Below, in pieces: positions 25,480-35,280 of a DNA stretch of 42,819 nt. Position 1 is the stretch's first letter, and each line of letters begins with the position of its first letter. Under the pieces are notes generated by a model. It was given only the letters and a program-made list of their open reading frames with translations. It did not search any database and was not told the origin of the DNA. The stretch spans positions 1-42,819 of the forward strand of contig JASJCT010000064.1 in assembly GCA_030065855.1 (NCBI GenBank), given 5' to 3'. Source of the DNA: Myxococcota bacterium. GTDB taxonomy: Bacteria; Myxococcota_A; Polyangia; JAAYKL01. The translations under genes were made by a program, and so were the position numbers.

Positions 25480-28400
25480 TCAGTGATCTGTGTCGTACGA
25501 AGGCGTGTGCTTGGATTCCCAGTCTTCGGTTTCGCGTATTTGATCCAGCAGGTCCATTGCCGGGGCTTCGTAAATCTTGTTGTCTGCAGCCTGGCCAATG
25601 CGAATGGACTGTTCGAGATGGGATTTTGCCAAATCCGAATGCTTTCTCTCAAAATGAATTCGGCCTAAAAAGAAATGGACCTGGATCTGCTCCCACACCG
25701 TATTGCGCTCGTTCGCCACATCTAGGGCCTTTTCCAGTTGGGCCAGGCCTTCGTTGCTGCCGAATTTCAACGCGTCGATAAAAGCGAGAAAGATGTTGTT
25801 GAGGTTAATGAGGACATCATCGCCCAGCCCCCGAGCCATCTCCAGAGACATTCGCAAATAGGTGAATGCTTTTCGATAATCACCAAGCCCGAGGTAGGCA
25901 TCTCCGGCATTGTGCGCATTTCGCGCGACCATGTCCTTAAGATCGTACTCCTTGCCGATTTCAACCGCGCGAAGGCAGTGGAAAATCGACCGCTCCATAT
26001 CCCGCAGCATGTAGTACACATTGCTCATGGCATATTCAAATTCGATGTGGGCCAATGGATGGGTCTCTGCGTCGAACAGGGTCTCGGCCTTTTCCAGGGT
26101 CGTCAGGGCTTGCTCGGGTTCGTTCGACAAGGCTTGGGCCCTGGCCAGTCGGACATAGCTAGTGAGCAACAGGTCGGGTCTATCGGTATCCTCATAAATA
26201 TCGATGGTTTCCTGATAATATGACCCTGATTTTTTCATGTCTCCGAGCAGGATGTAGACCTGGCCAGCGGTCAATCGCACCTCGCAGCGCAATTCTATAT
26301 CACCTGTTTCGTCCGCAAGCTCGATGGCGCGCTGAAAGTATTGTTGGGCTTCCTGATATCGCGCTGCCCGTGCCTGAAGTTCAGCGTTGAGCCGCATGAT
26401 TTGGATGAGCTTGTGCGTGTCGCCGACCTCCTCGGCCAGCTCCTCGGCGAGACGCATCTTTTTTTGTCCGAGCTCTGTGTTGTTTGTCTTTATGGCGAGC
26501 TCCCCAATCGGGACATAGACGGATAAAATGCGATTGAGATCCGGCCTTGGCACGTTCTGTAGCAGCTCGAGGGCCTGAAGAAAATATCCGATCGCTGCCT
26601 CGTGTGAGTACTCCTCTGCTACCTTCTCCCCTGCCCGTATCAGATAATCCACTGCCTTGGCCCGTTCTCCGCCCTCTCGGTAATGCACCGCCAACCGCTC
26701 GACAAATTCATCGATGCGATCGGCGAACATCTCCTCGATTGACGTGGCAACGAGCGCATGAATCTCCCGTTTGTCCGACAGGACAATGCCGTCATAGACC
26801 ACATCCCGAACCAAATCAGATGAAAAGGCAAACTCGCTTGCCGAGAGCCGAGTCAGCAACCCAATGTCCCTCAGGCCCAGCAATATTGCCTTTAGATCGG
26901 TGGTCTCGATGCCAGTGACCCTCGAAAAGATCTCGACGTGGAACCGCTGACCCAAAACAGCCGCCCGTTGGAGCAGACCCCGCTGTTCCACAGGCAACCG
27001 ATTTATTCGTGCTCCGACCAAGCCCCTGAGGGTTTTGGGGAAATCGAGTGCACCGGCATCCGCCTGATATCTCGCCTTGCCGTCCCTTACCTTGACCATT
27101 TCATTGGCAAGCAAGGCCTTGATATACTCTTCTATATAAAGGGGGTTGCCGCCGCTCTTGAGTGCGACATCCATCAGCAAATCCTCAGCAGCGCGTCGGG
27201 CACCCATGCGAGACAATGCCAGGCGTTTGGATTCGTGCTCGGATAGGGGATTTAATCCGATCTCGTGGTAGTTGGGGGTATCTCCAAAATGAAACGTCAA
27301 CCCGGGACGCGATGCAAATGCCAACAAGAACGGCATGTGGCTTAAGGAATCGCTCAAGTATTGAAAAATAGCAAAGGACTCTTTATCCGCATAGTTGAGG
27401 TCGTCCCAGAAAAAGATCGTCAGCTTGTCGCTGCAAAGACTCGAGGCTGCGCGAACAAGGGCAGATCTCAACTGCCGACTCCGCTCTTCAGGCCCCACGT
27501 CACTGTCCCCAGCCGCACCGAGCAGCACCGATACAGCCTCGATTTCTTCTGGGATCAGCCCGAGTTCACGCAAGCGCTCGATGCGGGCGCGCAACTCTTC
27601 TTCGGGCTCGATTTCACCCACAGCGAGAATGGACCGAAACATCGCCCCCACTGCGGAAAATGGCATCTCATACCGCCACGGCAGACAAATGGCTTCGTAC
27701 CACCCCACGTCGTGCCCACCCGTCACGAGTCGTCGCCGCATCTCGTGCATAATCCGGGTCTTTCCAGTACCACCTTCGCCGACCAGGTTGAGAATCCGCC
27801 CTGTACCGCGACTTACCATCGCGAGAATCTCCCCGATAGTCCTTAGCTCCTCCCGACGGCCAAACAAGCGTCCGTAACTCTCGGCCACAGGTCGACGTTC
27901 GAGGACCTTGCACACGGTGTGCTCGGTCCCTTCAATGGTCGTAACCGTTACGTCTTCAAACCGAAAGCTCTCTGCAGCTATCTGTCGGGCAGGGTCTGAC
28001 GTTACGACCCAACCGATCCCTCGCTTGGCCAAGGATCGGGCAAGGGAGACCGCATTAAAGAACGCATCGTCCTCTCTGGGCTCGCCGCTCGCGAGCAGTA
28101 CTATCTTGGCCGGATGCACACCAACCCCTATCTGGAGGGATACGGTATCTTCAACCATGAGCGCGGCGCGTTGCAGTTTGAGGGCTGTATCGATCGCATC
28201 TAATGTGTCCCGGCCATCGGCGATTTCCAGACCAAATATGCTGAGGACCAAGTCATTGCGGGCTTCGATCACAATTCCGCCATTGCTGGTGATAATGGAT
28301 CGGAATCGGTCCACTGTGCTATCTGGCGCGGGTGGGCCAACGAACTCCATTGCCATCACCGTCACTTCTCGAAGCTCTGCAGATAAGGTGCTCGTGCCCG

Positions 28401-29487
28401 TGCCCGTGGTTCCTGAGTGGGCGTCTTCGTATTGGGCACCAGTCGGGACCTGAATAGAGGTGATCTCGCCCTGACTGCCGCTGTCGCCCTGTGACGTGGC
28501 GCCGCTGGTACCGATCGAAAAATCTATAATGATATCCTTATTATCAGTGGATTTTTCTTCTTGTTCGTCTTTGAGGGAGCTCAGAAAAGACGCCAGTGAA
28601 TGGGCACCCACGCGGGTCCTCGTGTTGTACAGGAACGCAATCAGGGCTTCGTAGAACTCACCAGCATCGATATATCGCATGTCCGCATCTGGCTCCATGG
28701 CCTTAGCGACAATTTCGGATATTTCTTCGGGCACGCCAAAGGGGCACGCATCTGCCAGTCCTTGGTAGGTCTTCTTTTGAATTCGGCGTAAGATTTCCGA
28801 AACTTGGCCCTTCCGAAAGGGATTGGTACCTGAGATGGCTTCGTACAGCACGACCCCGAGGGCAAATATATCTACCCGTCGATCGTGATCTTTACCGCGA
28901 GCCTGCTCAGGCGCCATGTAGGCGTTTTTCCCTTTGATCGTATGGGTTTCGTCTCCGGCAATGGCATTTTTCGCCTGGGCGATACCGAAGTCGGTGATCT
29001 TTACTTCACCCTCGTGGGAAATCAGGATGTTATGGGGGCTAATGTCTCGATGAATGATGTTGAGGGGCTCTAAGTGCTGATCCCGACGCCGGTGGGCGTA
29101 ATCCAACCCCTTGGCGACCTCACTGCCGATGAATGCGGCCAGTTCGATAGGTACGGTACGCCCAAGGCGCTGACAGGTTTTAATCGTAGTAGAAAGATCC
29201 ATCCCGTGGACGTGCTCCATGGCGATGTAATAGGAATCAGCGACCTTGCCCAAGTCGAAAACCTGAACGATATTCGCATGGTTCAACGAGACTGCGATTT
29301 TGGCCTCGTTGATGAACATATCGACAAAGCGCTCGTTGCTCGTAAGATTGGGCAAAATCCGTTTAATGACGAGGAGTTTTTCAAACCCTTCGACACCATA
29401 GGACTTGGCTTTGAAGACTTCGGCCATACCGCCGCGTCCCAAGATCTCCAATAGCTGGTACTTTCCAAAAATCACGGCTTCAGTCAT
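25480..29487 (-). CDS. Giant Ser/Thr kinase with cyclase-like, ATPase and TPR domains
   Basis: 1335 residues. The kinase domain spans about 8-290: glycine loop G17-R-G-G-M-A22, K42, E61, H146-R-D148-I-S-P-H-N, D166-F-G and A192-P-E. The position after HRD-x is Ser (S150) instead of the usual Lys, a variant familiar in myxobacterial kinases. A Ser/Thr/Gly linker follows, then about 370-530 a domain resembling a degenerate class III nucleotide cyclase (REVTVMAMEF). Residues about 535-900 form an AAA-type ATPase (LFGRREEL, Walker A G570-E-G-G-T-G-K-T577, IFFWDDLNYAD as Walker B). The rest (about 930-1310) is TPR-like helical repeats. It is a large cytoplasmic signalling protein. A neighbouring target is not obvious. 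Confidence 0.9.
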   Translation of the reverse strand: MTEAVIFGKYQLLEILGRGGMAEVFKAKSYGVEGFEKLLVIKRILPNLTSNERFVDMFINEAKIAVSLNHANIVQVFDLGKVADSYYIAMEHVHGMDLSTTIKTCQRLGRTVPIELAAFIGSEVAKGLDYAHRRRDQHLEPLNIIHRDISPHNILISHEGEVKITDFGIAQAKNAIAGDETHTIKGKNAYMAPEQARGKDHDRRVDIFALGVVLYEAISGTNPFRKGQVSEILRRIQKKTYQGLADACPFGVPEEISEIVAKAMEPDADMRYIDAGEFYEALIAFLYNTRTRVGAHSLASFLSSLKDEQEEKSTDNKDIIIDFSIGTSGATSQGDSGSQGEITSIQVPTGAQYEDAHSGTTGTGTSTLSAELREVTVMAMEFVGPPAPDSTVDRFRSIITSNGGIVIEARNDLVLSIFGLEIADGRDTLDAIDTALKLQRAALMVEDTVSLQIGVGVHPAKIVLLASGEPREDDAFFNAVSLARSLAKRGIGWVVTSDPARQIAAESFRFEDVTVTTIEGTEHTVCKVLERRPVAESYGRLFGRREELRTIGEILAMVSRGTGRILNLVGEGGTGKTRIMHEMRRRLVTGGHDVGWYEAICLPWRYEMPFSAVGAMFRSILAVGEIEPEEELRARIERLRELGLIPEEIEAVSVLLGAAGDSDVGPEERSRQLRSALVRAASSLCSDKLTIFFWDDLNYADKESFAIFQYLSDSLSHMPFLLAFASRPGLTFHFGDTPNYHEIGLNPLSEHESKRLALSRMGARRAAEDLLMDVALKSGGNPLYIEEYIKALLANEMVKVRDGKARYQADAGALDFPKTLRGLVGARINRLPVEQRGLLQRAAVLGQRFHVEIFSRVTGIETTDLKAILLGLRDIGLLTRLSASEFAFSSDLVRDVVYDGIVLSDKREIHALVATSIEEMFADRIDEFVERLAVHYREGGERAKAVDYLIRAGEKVAEEYSHEAAIGYFLQALELLQNVPRPDLNRILSVYVPIGELAIKTNNTELGQKKMRLAEELAEEVGDTHKLIQIMRLNAELQARAARYQEAQQYFQRAIELADETGDIELRCEVRLTAGQVYILLGDMKKSGSYYQETIDIYEDTDRPDLLLTSYVRLARAQALSNEPEQALTTLEKAETLFDAETHPLAHIEFEYAMSNVYYMLRDMERSIFHCLRAVEIGKEYDLKDMVARNAHNAGDAYLGLGDYRKAFTYLRMSLEMARGLGDDVLINLNNIFLAFIDALKFGSNEGLAQLEKALDVANERNTVWEQIQVHFFLGRIHFERKHSDLAKSHLEQSIRIGQAADNKIYEAPAMDLLDQIRETEDWESKHTPSYDTDH

Positions 29488-29637
29488 TAAATATAGCTAA
29501 AGAATGGCTGCGCTCTCATAGGTTATCTAGACTTTTACCCTCTCCATCTTTTCTACATTCTTGAAAACGGAATGGTTGATAATATCCATTTGATGCCCGC
29601 CGTCAATCATTCAAAATGAAAATCTCTCGCTACACGC

Positions 29638-30732
29638 TCAATTTTTCCAGTTAAAAAACATCGGTGCACACTGCTCCCAGGTAGGTGCGGGTCCAGTATG
29701 GCGCAGCCACTCACTGGCATTGGCTGTATCCAGCTCGTTGCGGGAGAGGCAGTATCGGTGGGGCACCCAAAAAGATGCCACATGGTCTGCTTGCCGCCTC
29801 ACGGTTTCAGTCAGCCCGGGTATTTTGCCGATACGTTTCAGCAGATCTATGGAAAGGCCTCCTTTTATGCGCGCGCCACCGTATTGCCGCGTCAATTCCG
29901 CGAGAACGTCTCTCATGGTCGGTGGGGGGGAAATAACCAGGTGCACGGCATGGCCAATCGCCGCCTCACACTGACCCAGCTCGGCAAGCGCCGACCCGGC
30001 CCATGGTACTGGTGTCAGCGGTGCGAGTGTGCTCTGGGGTATGGTCGTCCAAATGCTTAGGAATCGCGGCAGCACTTTGAGCAATCGAATTGACGGCAGC
30101 AGTATCTCGGCCGTAGGCCGCCAGTGGGCTCGAACTTCCGCAGGAGCAGGCGCTGGACCGACATCTGATACAAGCCCGACCCGACCCCGCACGATGGGTA
30201 CATCAGTCGCTTCAATGCATGCGCGCTCGACATTCACACTCGATTGGTCCACCTCATCAAAGGGAATCTGCCCCACGTCGACCCAGTTTTCGCTAAACCG
30301 TCCGGGATAGTCTCCGATCATCCCCACGTCGGTCACGACAACCAACGCCTTGAGCACCACTGCCTGCCGGGACAAGGTGAGCACCTTGTCAAATAACTGT
30401 TTGTTGTGCTCTCTGGTGAGAGATGCCTTTTGAGATCGATCCCGCTGATGGGCCAGGTGGTAAATATGGGTGGCTGTATGTTTAATCCGGGCGAGCAGTG
30501 TGCCATCAAACCCCAAAGCAGTGGACTGGGGATGATAGGCAACGACCGCAATTCGGTTTCTCGCCTGGCCTAGTGATATTTTGATGCTATTTAAGGCGCC
30601 GCGCTTTTCAGGTAGATCTGCTGCAATGACGAACGCCTGGGGGTTATTAGAGACAATATGTTGAACAAGGGCCGCGCCAATCCGAGATGCCGCGCCCAGG
30701 ATCAGCGAGCAGTCGCTGGGTCCAGTGGTCAT
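29638..30732 (-). CDS. NAD(P)-binding Rossmann (extended SDR-like) protein
   Basis: 364 residues. The N-terminal nucleotide fold is LILGAASRIGAALVQHI (GxxxxIG type). ATHIYHLAHQRD and VVVTDVGMIGDYPGRFSENW resemble the strands that follow in extended short-chain dehydrogenase / thioester-reductase-like proteins. A clear YxxxK catalytic pair is not evident in the expected place, so activity is uncertain. The C-terminal about 130 residues are helical and unrecognised. It starts inside the pepD stop (ATGA overlap at 30729-30732), so the two are translated together. Confidence 0.6.
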   Translation of the reverse strand: MTTGPSDCSLILGAASRIGAALVQHIVSNNPQAFVIAADLPEKRGALNSIKISLGQARNRIAVVAYHPQSTALGFDGTLLARIKHTATHIYHLAHQRDRSQKASLTREHNKQLFDKVLTLSRQAVVLKALVVVTDVGMIGDYPGRFSENWVDVGQIPFDEVDQSSVNVERACIEATDVPIVRGRVGLVSDVGPAPAPAEVRAHWRPTAEILLPSIRLLKVLPRFLSIWTTIPQSTLAPLTPVPWAGSALAELGQCEAAIGHAVHLVISPPPTMRDVLAELTRQYGGARIKGGLSIDLLKRIGKIPGLTETVRRQADHVASFWVPHRYCLSRNELDTANASEWLRHTGPAPTWEQCAPMFFNWKN

Positions 30733-32192
30733 GCCCGGGCAAGGGCAGCGAGGAACGCCTTTGTAAACGCAAAAAACCGATCGACAGTGGAAATGGATGT
30801 TCTTTCCTCAGGAGAATGGGGATTTACAATGGTCGGCCCCAGGGAAATCATGTCCATGCCCGGGTACTTATCACCGATAATCCCGCACTCCAAGCCCGCG
30901 TGAATCACTGTGAACTTGGCCTCGGTACCGTGTACGGCTTTCCATACTTCTTTGGCCTTGGCGAGCATCTTTGATTCGAGATTCGGCATCCACGCTGGAT
31001 AGCCCTCGTTGTGCACGACTTCGGCGCCGACTGCTGCGCCCACTGCGCCAATTTGGGACACAACCCCGTCGATGGCAGACATCACAGAGGAGCGGGAGCT
31101 CATGAGCACGGTTAGCGCGTTGCCACCTTCGATGCGAACCCGGGCAAGGTTGGTCGATGTTTCGACCAGTCCATCCATCCCGCGAACCATGGTGAGCACA
31201 CCATGGGGAAGTCCGAGTAATAATTGGAAGATGCGCTCTGCTGATGAGGCATCTAACGCTGTTGCGGGCATTTCTGTTGCGGCCATTGTCAGGGAGAGGT
31301 TGGGCTCTTCAGATAGGAACTCGTCTTTGAACCCCTCGAGTGCTCCATTAAGAAGGGTTTGCACCCGGGCTTCCTCAGCAGTGGGCACTGCAATCACAGC
31401 AGTAGCCTCCCTGGGAATAGCATTGTGCTTATCTCCGCCAAAAATATCGCAAAGACTGATCGGTACCCCCTTTACAACGACCTCTAGGGCACGGACCAAA
31501 AGCCGGGTGGCATTGGCGCGATTGTGGATAATATCGAGCCCGGAGTGTCCCCCGCGCAGTCCTTTGACGTCCACGCGCAATGCACTGTACCCCGCCGGCA
31601 CTGACGCGGTTTGTATGGGAAGTCGGATATCCGTGTCCCTGCCCCCGGCACAGCCCACGTAGAAGACCCCATCTTCCTCTGAATCCAAGTTAAACAGTAG
31701 GCGGCCCTTGATAAACCCTGGCTCTAGGGCCTGGGCCCCGTCCAACCCTGTCTCTTCTTCGACTGTGAGCAGCAGCTCCAAGGGACCGTGAATCGCATCG
31801 TCCATGTCCAAAAACGCGAGCCCAGTTGCCGCGCCGATGCCATTGTCAGCACCCAGGGTGGTGCCGTCGGCAGATATCCAATCCCCGTCCCGCACCAAGA
31901 CAATTGGGTCTTTATCAAAATCAAACACTTTGTCTGAGTTTTTCTCGCAGACCATGTCCAGGTGGCCCTGCAACACCACTGTGGGCGCGCCTTCATATCC
32001 CTTTGTCGCGGGAATGCGAACCACGACATTGCCCATCGGGTCCATTTGACCCTCGCATCCTTTATCGCGGGCCCACGACAGGATCGCCTCTCCCAGGGCG
32101 CGTTCGTTCTTGGATCCGTGGGGTATCTGGCGAATCTTGTCGAAATATCGCCACAGTTCTTTGGGTTCTAGTGAATCAACTGGATAGGACAT
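30729..32192 (-). CDS. pepD: Aminoacyl-histidine dipeptidase, M20 family
   Basis: 487 residues, the length of PepD (cytosol non-specific dipeptidase). The di-metal site is visible: H77 and D79 in QGHLDMV, D116 in LGADNGIG, E146/E147 in VEEETGL, D170 in FNLDSEEDG. It hydrolyses Xaa-His and other dipeptides in the cytoplasm. AAAGGAG precedes the ATG. Downstream it is coupled to the Rossmann-fold protein at 29638-30732. Confidence 0.95.
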   Translation of the reverse strand: MSYPVDSLEPKELWRYFDKIRQIPHGSKNERALGEAILSWARDKGCEGQMDPMGNVVVRIPATKGYEGAPTVVLQGHLDMVCEKNSDKVFDFDKDPIVLVRDGDWISADGTTLGADNGIGAATGLAFLDMDDAIHGPLELLLTVEEETGLDGAQALEPGFIKGRLLFNLDSEEDGVFYVGCAGGRDTDIRLPIQTASVPAGYSALRVDVKGLRGGHSGLDIIHNRANATRLLVRALEVVVKGVPISLCDIFGGDKHNAIPREATAVIAVPTAEEARVQTLLNGALEGFKDEFLSEEPNLSLTMAATEMPATALDASSAERIFQLLLGLPHGVLTMVRGMDGLVETSTNLARVRIEGGNALTVLMSSRSSVMSAIDGVVSQIGAVGAAVGAEVVHNEGYPAWMPNLESKMLAKAKEVWKAVHGTEAKFTVIHAGLECGIIGDKYPGMDMISLGPTIVNPHSPEERTSISTVDRFFAFTKAFLAALARA

Positions 32193-32318
32193 GTTTGGAC
32201 TCCTTTGGACAAGTCGACCGAAGTGTGTATAACCCCCCCGGTCACGTTACAACGCATTATGTTACGCCACTATAAACTCAGATCCGCCTCAATCGTCAAG
32301 GTCAGATATGGCTTCATT

Positions 32319-33119
32319 TTACTTTCGATCTCGAATCGCCTTTGCAGCGAGTGCATCCACCGAGGCAGGGCTCAACAGCTTGATCCAGCGCGCGAGTTTT
32401 CCCCGGAACGAGGTGATGAGCAATCGCTTTCTCTTTTCGATAGCGTCCACCATCATCTCGGCGCAGGCCTCGGTGCCCATAATTTTTGATTCTTGCATGG
32501 GGCTCTGCCCAAGGGGGCGGCCTGTGCCATCCACCGCGCGCCTGTGAATTTCAGATACCACAAAGTCCGGTGCTATCATCGTCACTGTTACCCCAGTGCC
32601 CGTGAGTTCGACGCGCAGGGAATCAAAAAACCCGAACATGGCGTGTTTGCTCGCTGCATAGCCAGACCTGCAGGGCACGCCTGTGAGGCCGGCCACGCTG
32701 GAAACACCTACAACCCGCCCCTTGGTCTTTTTAATAAAGGGCAACGCATAATAGGTGGTATGGGCCGCGCCGAGGTAGTTTAGGCGCATCAGGTTTTCAA
32801 AAATAGATGGATCTTCGATGTCATCCACCGGAACCCACATGGTGGCGCCTGCATTGTTGACGAGCACGTCAATGCGGCCCCATTTGGCAATGGTCTCGTT
32901 TACCAAGGCCTGGCATGCTTGTATGTCGGTTAGGTCCGTGGGTACAACCAGGGCTTCGGAACCAAGGGATAAAACCTCGGCTTTCAGGGCCTCGAGCCGG
33001 TCCTTGTTTCGCGCTGCCAAGACCAGCTGGGTGGTTTGCTTGGCAAGTGCCAGGCAGAGCGCACGGCCTATCCCCTCTGACGCGCCAGTGACAATGATAA
33101 CCTTATTCTTCAGTCGCAT
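32319..33119 (-). CDS. Short-chain dehydrogenase/reductase
   Basis: 266 residues of the classical SDR fold: TGASEGIGRALCLAL (TGxxxGxG cofactor loop), NNAGATMW, S in VSSVAGLTG and the Y-A-A-S-K pair in SGYAASKHA. It is an NAD(P)-dependent oxidoreductase; the substrate cannot be assigned. The GVSSVAGLTGVP and helical C-terminus recall the DltE/YqjQ-type SDRs that act on lipids or keto groups. AAAGGA is six bases before the start. It is divergent from the decayed locus at 33198. Confidence 0.9.
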   Translation of the reverse strand: MRLKNKVIIVTGASEGIGRALCLALAKQTTQLVLAARNKDRLEALKAEVLSLGSEALVVPTDLTDIQACQALVNETIAKWGRIDVLVNNAGATMWVPVDDIEDPSIFENLMRLNYLGAAHTTYYALPFIKKTKGRVVGVSSVAGLTGVPCRSGYAASKHAMFGFFDSLRVELTGTGVTVTMIAPDFVVSEIHRRAVDGTGRPLGQSPMQESKIMGTEACAEMMVDAIEKRKRLLITSFRGKLARWIKLLSPASVDALAAKAIRDRK

Positions 33120-33197
33120 ACACGTTCCTTTGAAGCTCTGTGTATCTATTTAAAGCGCTTTTTGTCAACGGAGCTCGGGTATGTGATATATTTATCA

Positions 33198-33410
33198 ATG
33201 ATGAGTGAGGAGCAACGGCATATAGTCGTGAGACGCTTTGCATCCCATCAGGCCGCACAGCAGGCCGGGTGGGAGTATTGGCTCTCCCTCTCGCCTGAGG
33301 AACGCCTCGATGCGGTTGGGGAGTGTGTTAGAGAATATCTGGCATTGCGCAATGAGTCTGAGCAAGGATTTTATCGAGTTTATCGAGTGCTTCAACGCAC
33401 ACCGAGTTAA
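33198..33410 (+). CDS. Small protein paired with a nucleotidyltransferase (partner remnant)
   Basis: About 70 residues from ATG 33198 (GTG 33183 with CGGAG upstream is possible). The segment YWLSLSPEERLDAV with a charged helical C-terminus (YLALRNESEQGFYRVYRVL) is of the kind often encoded just before nucleotidyltransferase (DUF6036/AbiEii-like) genes. It overlaps the next reading frame by 59 bases. Its frame is intact but its partner is broken, so the pair is probably inactive. Function unknown; a toxin-antitoxin-like role is only inferred from context. Confidence 0.5.
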   Translation: MMSEEQRHIVVRRFASHQAAQQAGWEYWLSLSPEERLDAVGECVREYLALRNESEQGFYRVYRVLQRTPS

Positions 33411-33595
33411 ATATCTCCTAGTCGGCGGTCATGCCCTCGCATTTCACGGCTTGCCGCGGTTTACTAAAGATATCGATTTTTTCATTTATTGGACTTCAGG
33501 ATCTATGCACAAACAAAAAAGCCACGGGACGCGAACAGGATGCACTGGACGCGCGATTATTGGAACAGATTATTTTAAGCAAACCCAAAGTTTGA
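33352..33595 (+). pseudogene. Nucleotidyltransferase-like gene with internal deletion
   Basis: The N-terminal half is clear: ATG 33352 encodes DFIEFIECFNAHRVKYLLVG, then GHALAFHGLPRFTKDIDFFI, matching the nucleotidyltransferase core (GG-x-A..., DID metal site) of DUF6036/AbiEii-like proteins. Right after FFI the frame loses similarity, while the +1 frame (33482-33595) reads FIGLQDLCTNKKATGREQDA and ends LLEQIILSKPKV-stop, the typical C-terminus of the same family. So about 80-100 middle residues are missing and the frame is shifted, joined at a shared TTCATT/FI sequence. Broken gene. Confidence 0.7.
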
Positions 33596-33654
33596 TCCCT
33601 ATTTGATCGCAATGCCCCTGCTTAGTTCCTAAAATGGTCTAAACTGACGCTAAG

Positions 33655-35262
33655 ATGGACGGTCAAGACAATCAGCTGTCTCGTCTCAGGCGTTTTCTAT
33701 TGCAGGATGACGGGTCCATTAGGCTGCGTATTGCCCTCACCGTGGCTGCGCTCGTGCTCATCCACCTGAGCTATCCGTCTGGGAGATGGCCCGTGTTGGC
33801 TGCATTGGGATTTCTGGGATGGGCCGCGCTCATTCGAAAAACATCTCCTAAACACGGCCTGGCCCTGGGCTTTGTCTTTGGCTTCGGACTCTTTTTTGGT
33901 GGTAGCTACGGCCTGATGATTGCGTTCAACGCACTGCTCTACTTCAGCTGGTTAAAGGCCGCTCTTTTTGCAGCAGTGTTTTCAGGAATCGGCGCGTTGC
34001 CCTATGCCTTGTTCGGACTGGTTAGCAGTGTGTTCGCGTCCTGGGGACCGGTTCGGCGTGCGCTTTGCCTATCAGTGCTGCAGGTCTTTTTCTTCGGCGT
34101 GTTTCCAGTCACCCCTGTCCATTTTTTATTTCAGCACCCAATCCTATTTCAAATCCTCGACCTGGGCGGCCTTTGTGGGTTGAACGTCGCGTTCAATCTC
34201 ATTGTCTTTCTCGGCATCGAAATCTGGTATGCGGCAAGGAAAAAGAGAGCACTGCTGATCTACCTCACTGCTTTTATTTTAATTTGCTCGGGTGTGGTTG
34301 GATACGGATGCTATCAGGTCCAATACTACGAGAATAAAATAAACGCCGCGGATCCGAATCAGTTGATTCACATTGCTGCGATTCAACCCAATATACCGGT
34401 TAAAAAGCATGATCAGCCCCTTTTTGTCCAACCTGAGGATCGAAAGAATGATCTATCGACCCTGCTCGAGCTCTCGCAAACAGCAGCCCAGCGATTTCCA
34501 GATACAGATCTATTGGTTTGGCCCGAGCTACCGATCATCATTCCGTGCAAACCCCTCGAAGAAGATCTTTTAGCCATAAGATCTCTCATTCAGCGGATCA
34601 GGAAGCCAATCGTTTTTGCCTGCGAACAAGACCTGTCTGATCATCAGCAATGGCGATACCACAATACCGCATTGCACCTTTCAGACACTGGAGCACCAGG
34701 CAAGAGGTACCACAAACAGATCTTGGTACCCTTTGCAGAGTATTTGCCATTTGAGAGGAAAATTCCTCTGCTGCGCCAGATATTTCAGAACACTCGATAC
34801 TATGTCCCAGGAGACGGCGCAGCGGTCTTTGAGATTGGCCCTGGCAAAAAAATTATCCCGACCATCTGCTATGAGATTCTGTTTTCAAACCACATTCGCA
34901 AATTCGCCCTGAACGGCGGCAACATCCTTCTTAATCTGACAAACGAGGCCTACTTTGGCAAAACAGTCATCTCAGACGCTAATCTGTCGATGGGCGTTTT
35001 CAGAGCCGTAGAATATAGGATGCCCCTCGTCAAAGTAACCAATTCTGGCAATGGCTTTTTCGCAAGCGCCACTGGTAAAATTATAAAGAACACAACAACG
35101 CCGCGCTTTCAAACAAAGATCAGCCAAGCGCGGTTATACATCCCCAACGAGAAGACCCTCTTTTTGAGGATCGGCCCCTTGATTGAGTGGCTTTTATTTG
35201 TCTTGTTTGTTCTTACAGCCGCTTATGCTACATATGAAAAGGTTATCAAACCGCGGCAATGA
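33655..35262 (+). CDS. lnt: Apolipoprotein N-acyltransferase
   Basis: 535 residues. Six or so membrane helices occupy about 25-215, followed by a nitrilase-fold domain. The catalytic triad is visible as E291 (LLVWPELP), K354 (GKRYHKQILVPFAEYLPF) and C405 (TICYEILF), aligning with E267/K335/C387 of the E. coli enzyme. Lnt adds the third acyl chain to the N-terminal Cys of lipoproteins at the inner membrane, needed for sorting to the outer membrane. The many lipoproteins in this window are likely substrates. No strong ribosome site is seen before ATG 33655. Confidence 0.93.
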   Translation: MDGQDNQLSRLRRFLLQDDGSIRLRIALTVAALVLIHLSYPSGRWPVLAALGFLGWAALIRKTSPKHGLALGFVFGFGLFFGGSYGLMIAFNALLYFSWLKAALFAAVFSGIGALPYALFGLVSSVFASWGPVRRALCLSVLQVFFFGVFPVTPVHFLFQHPILFQILDLGGLCGLNVAFNLIVFLGIEIWYAARKKRALLIYLTAFILICSGVVGYGCYQVQYYENKINAADPNQLIHIAAIQPNIPVKKHDQPLFVQPEDRKNDLSTLLELSQTAAQRFPDTDLLVWPELPIIIPCKPLEEDLLAIRSLIQRIRKPIVFACEQDLSDHQQWRYHNTALHLSDTGAPGKRYHKQILVPFAEYLPFERKIPLLRQIFQNTRYYVPGDGAAVFEIGPGKKIIPTICYEILFSNHIRKFALNGGNILLNLTNEAYFGKTVISDANLSMGVFRAVEYRMPLVKVTNSGNGFFASATGKIIKNTTTPRFQTKISQARLYIPNEKTLFLRIGPLIEWLLFVLFVLTAAYATYEKVIKPRQ

Positions 35263-35280
35263 AACCCATCATCGTCCAAT

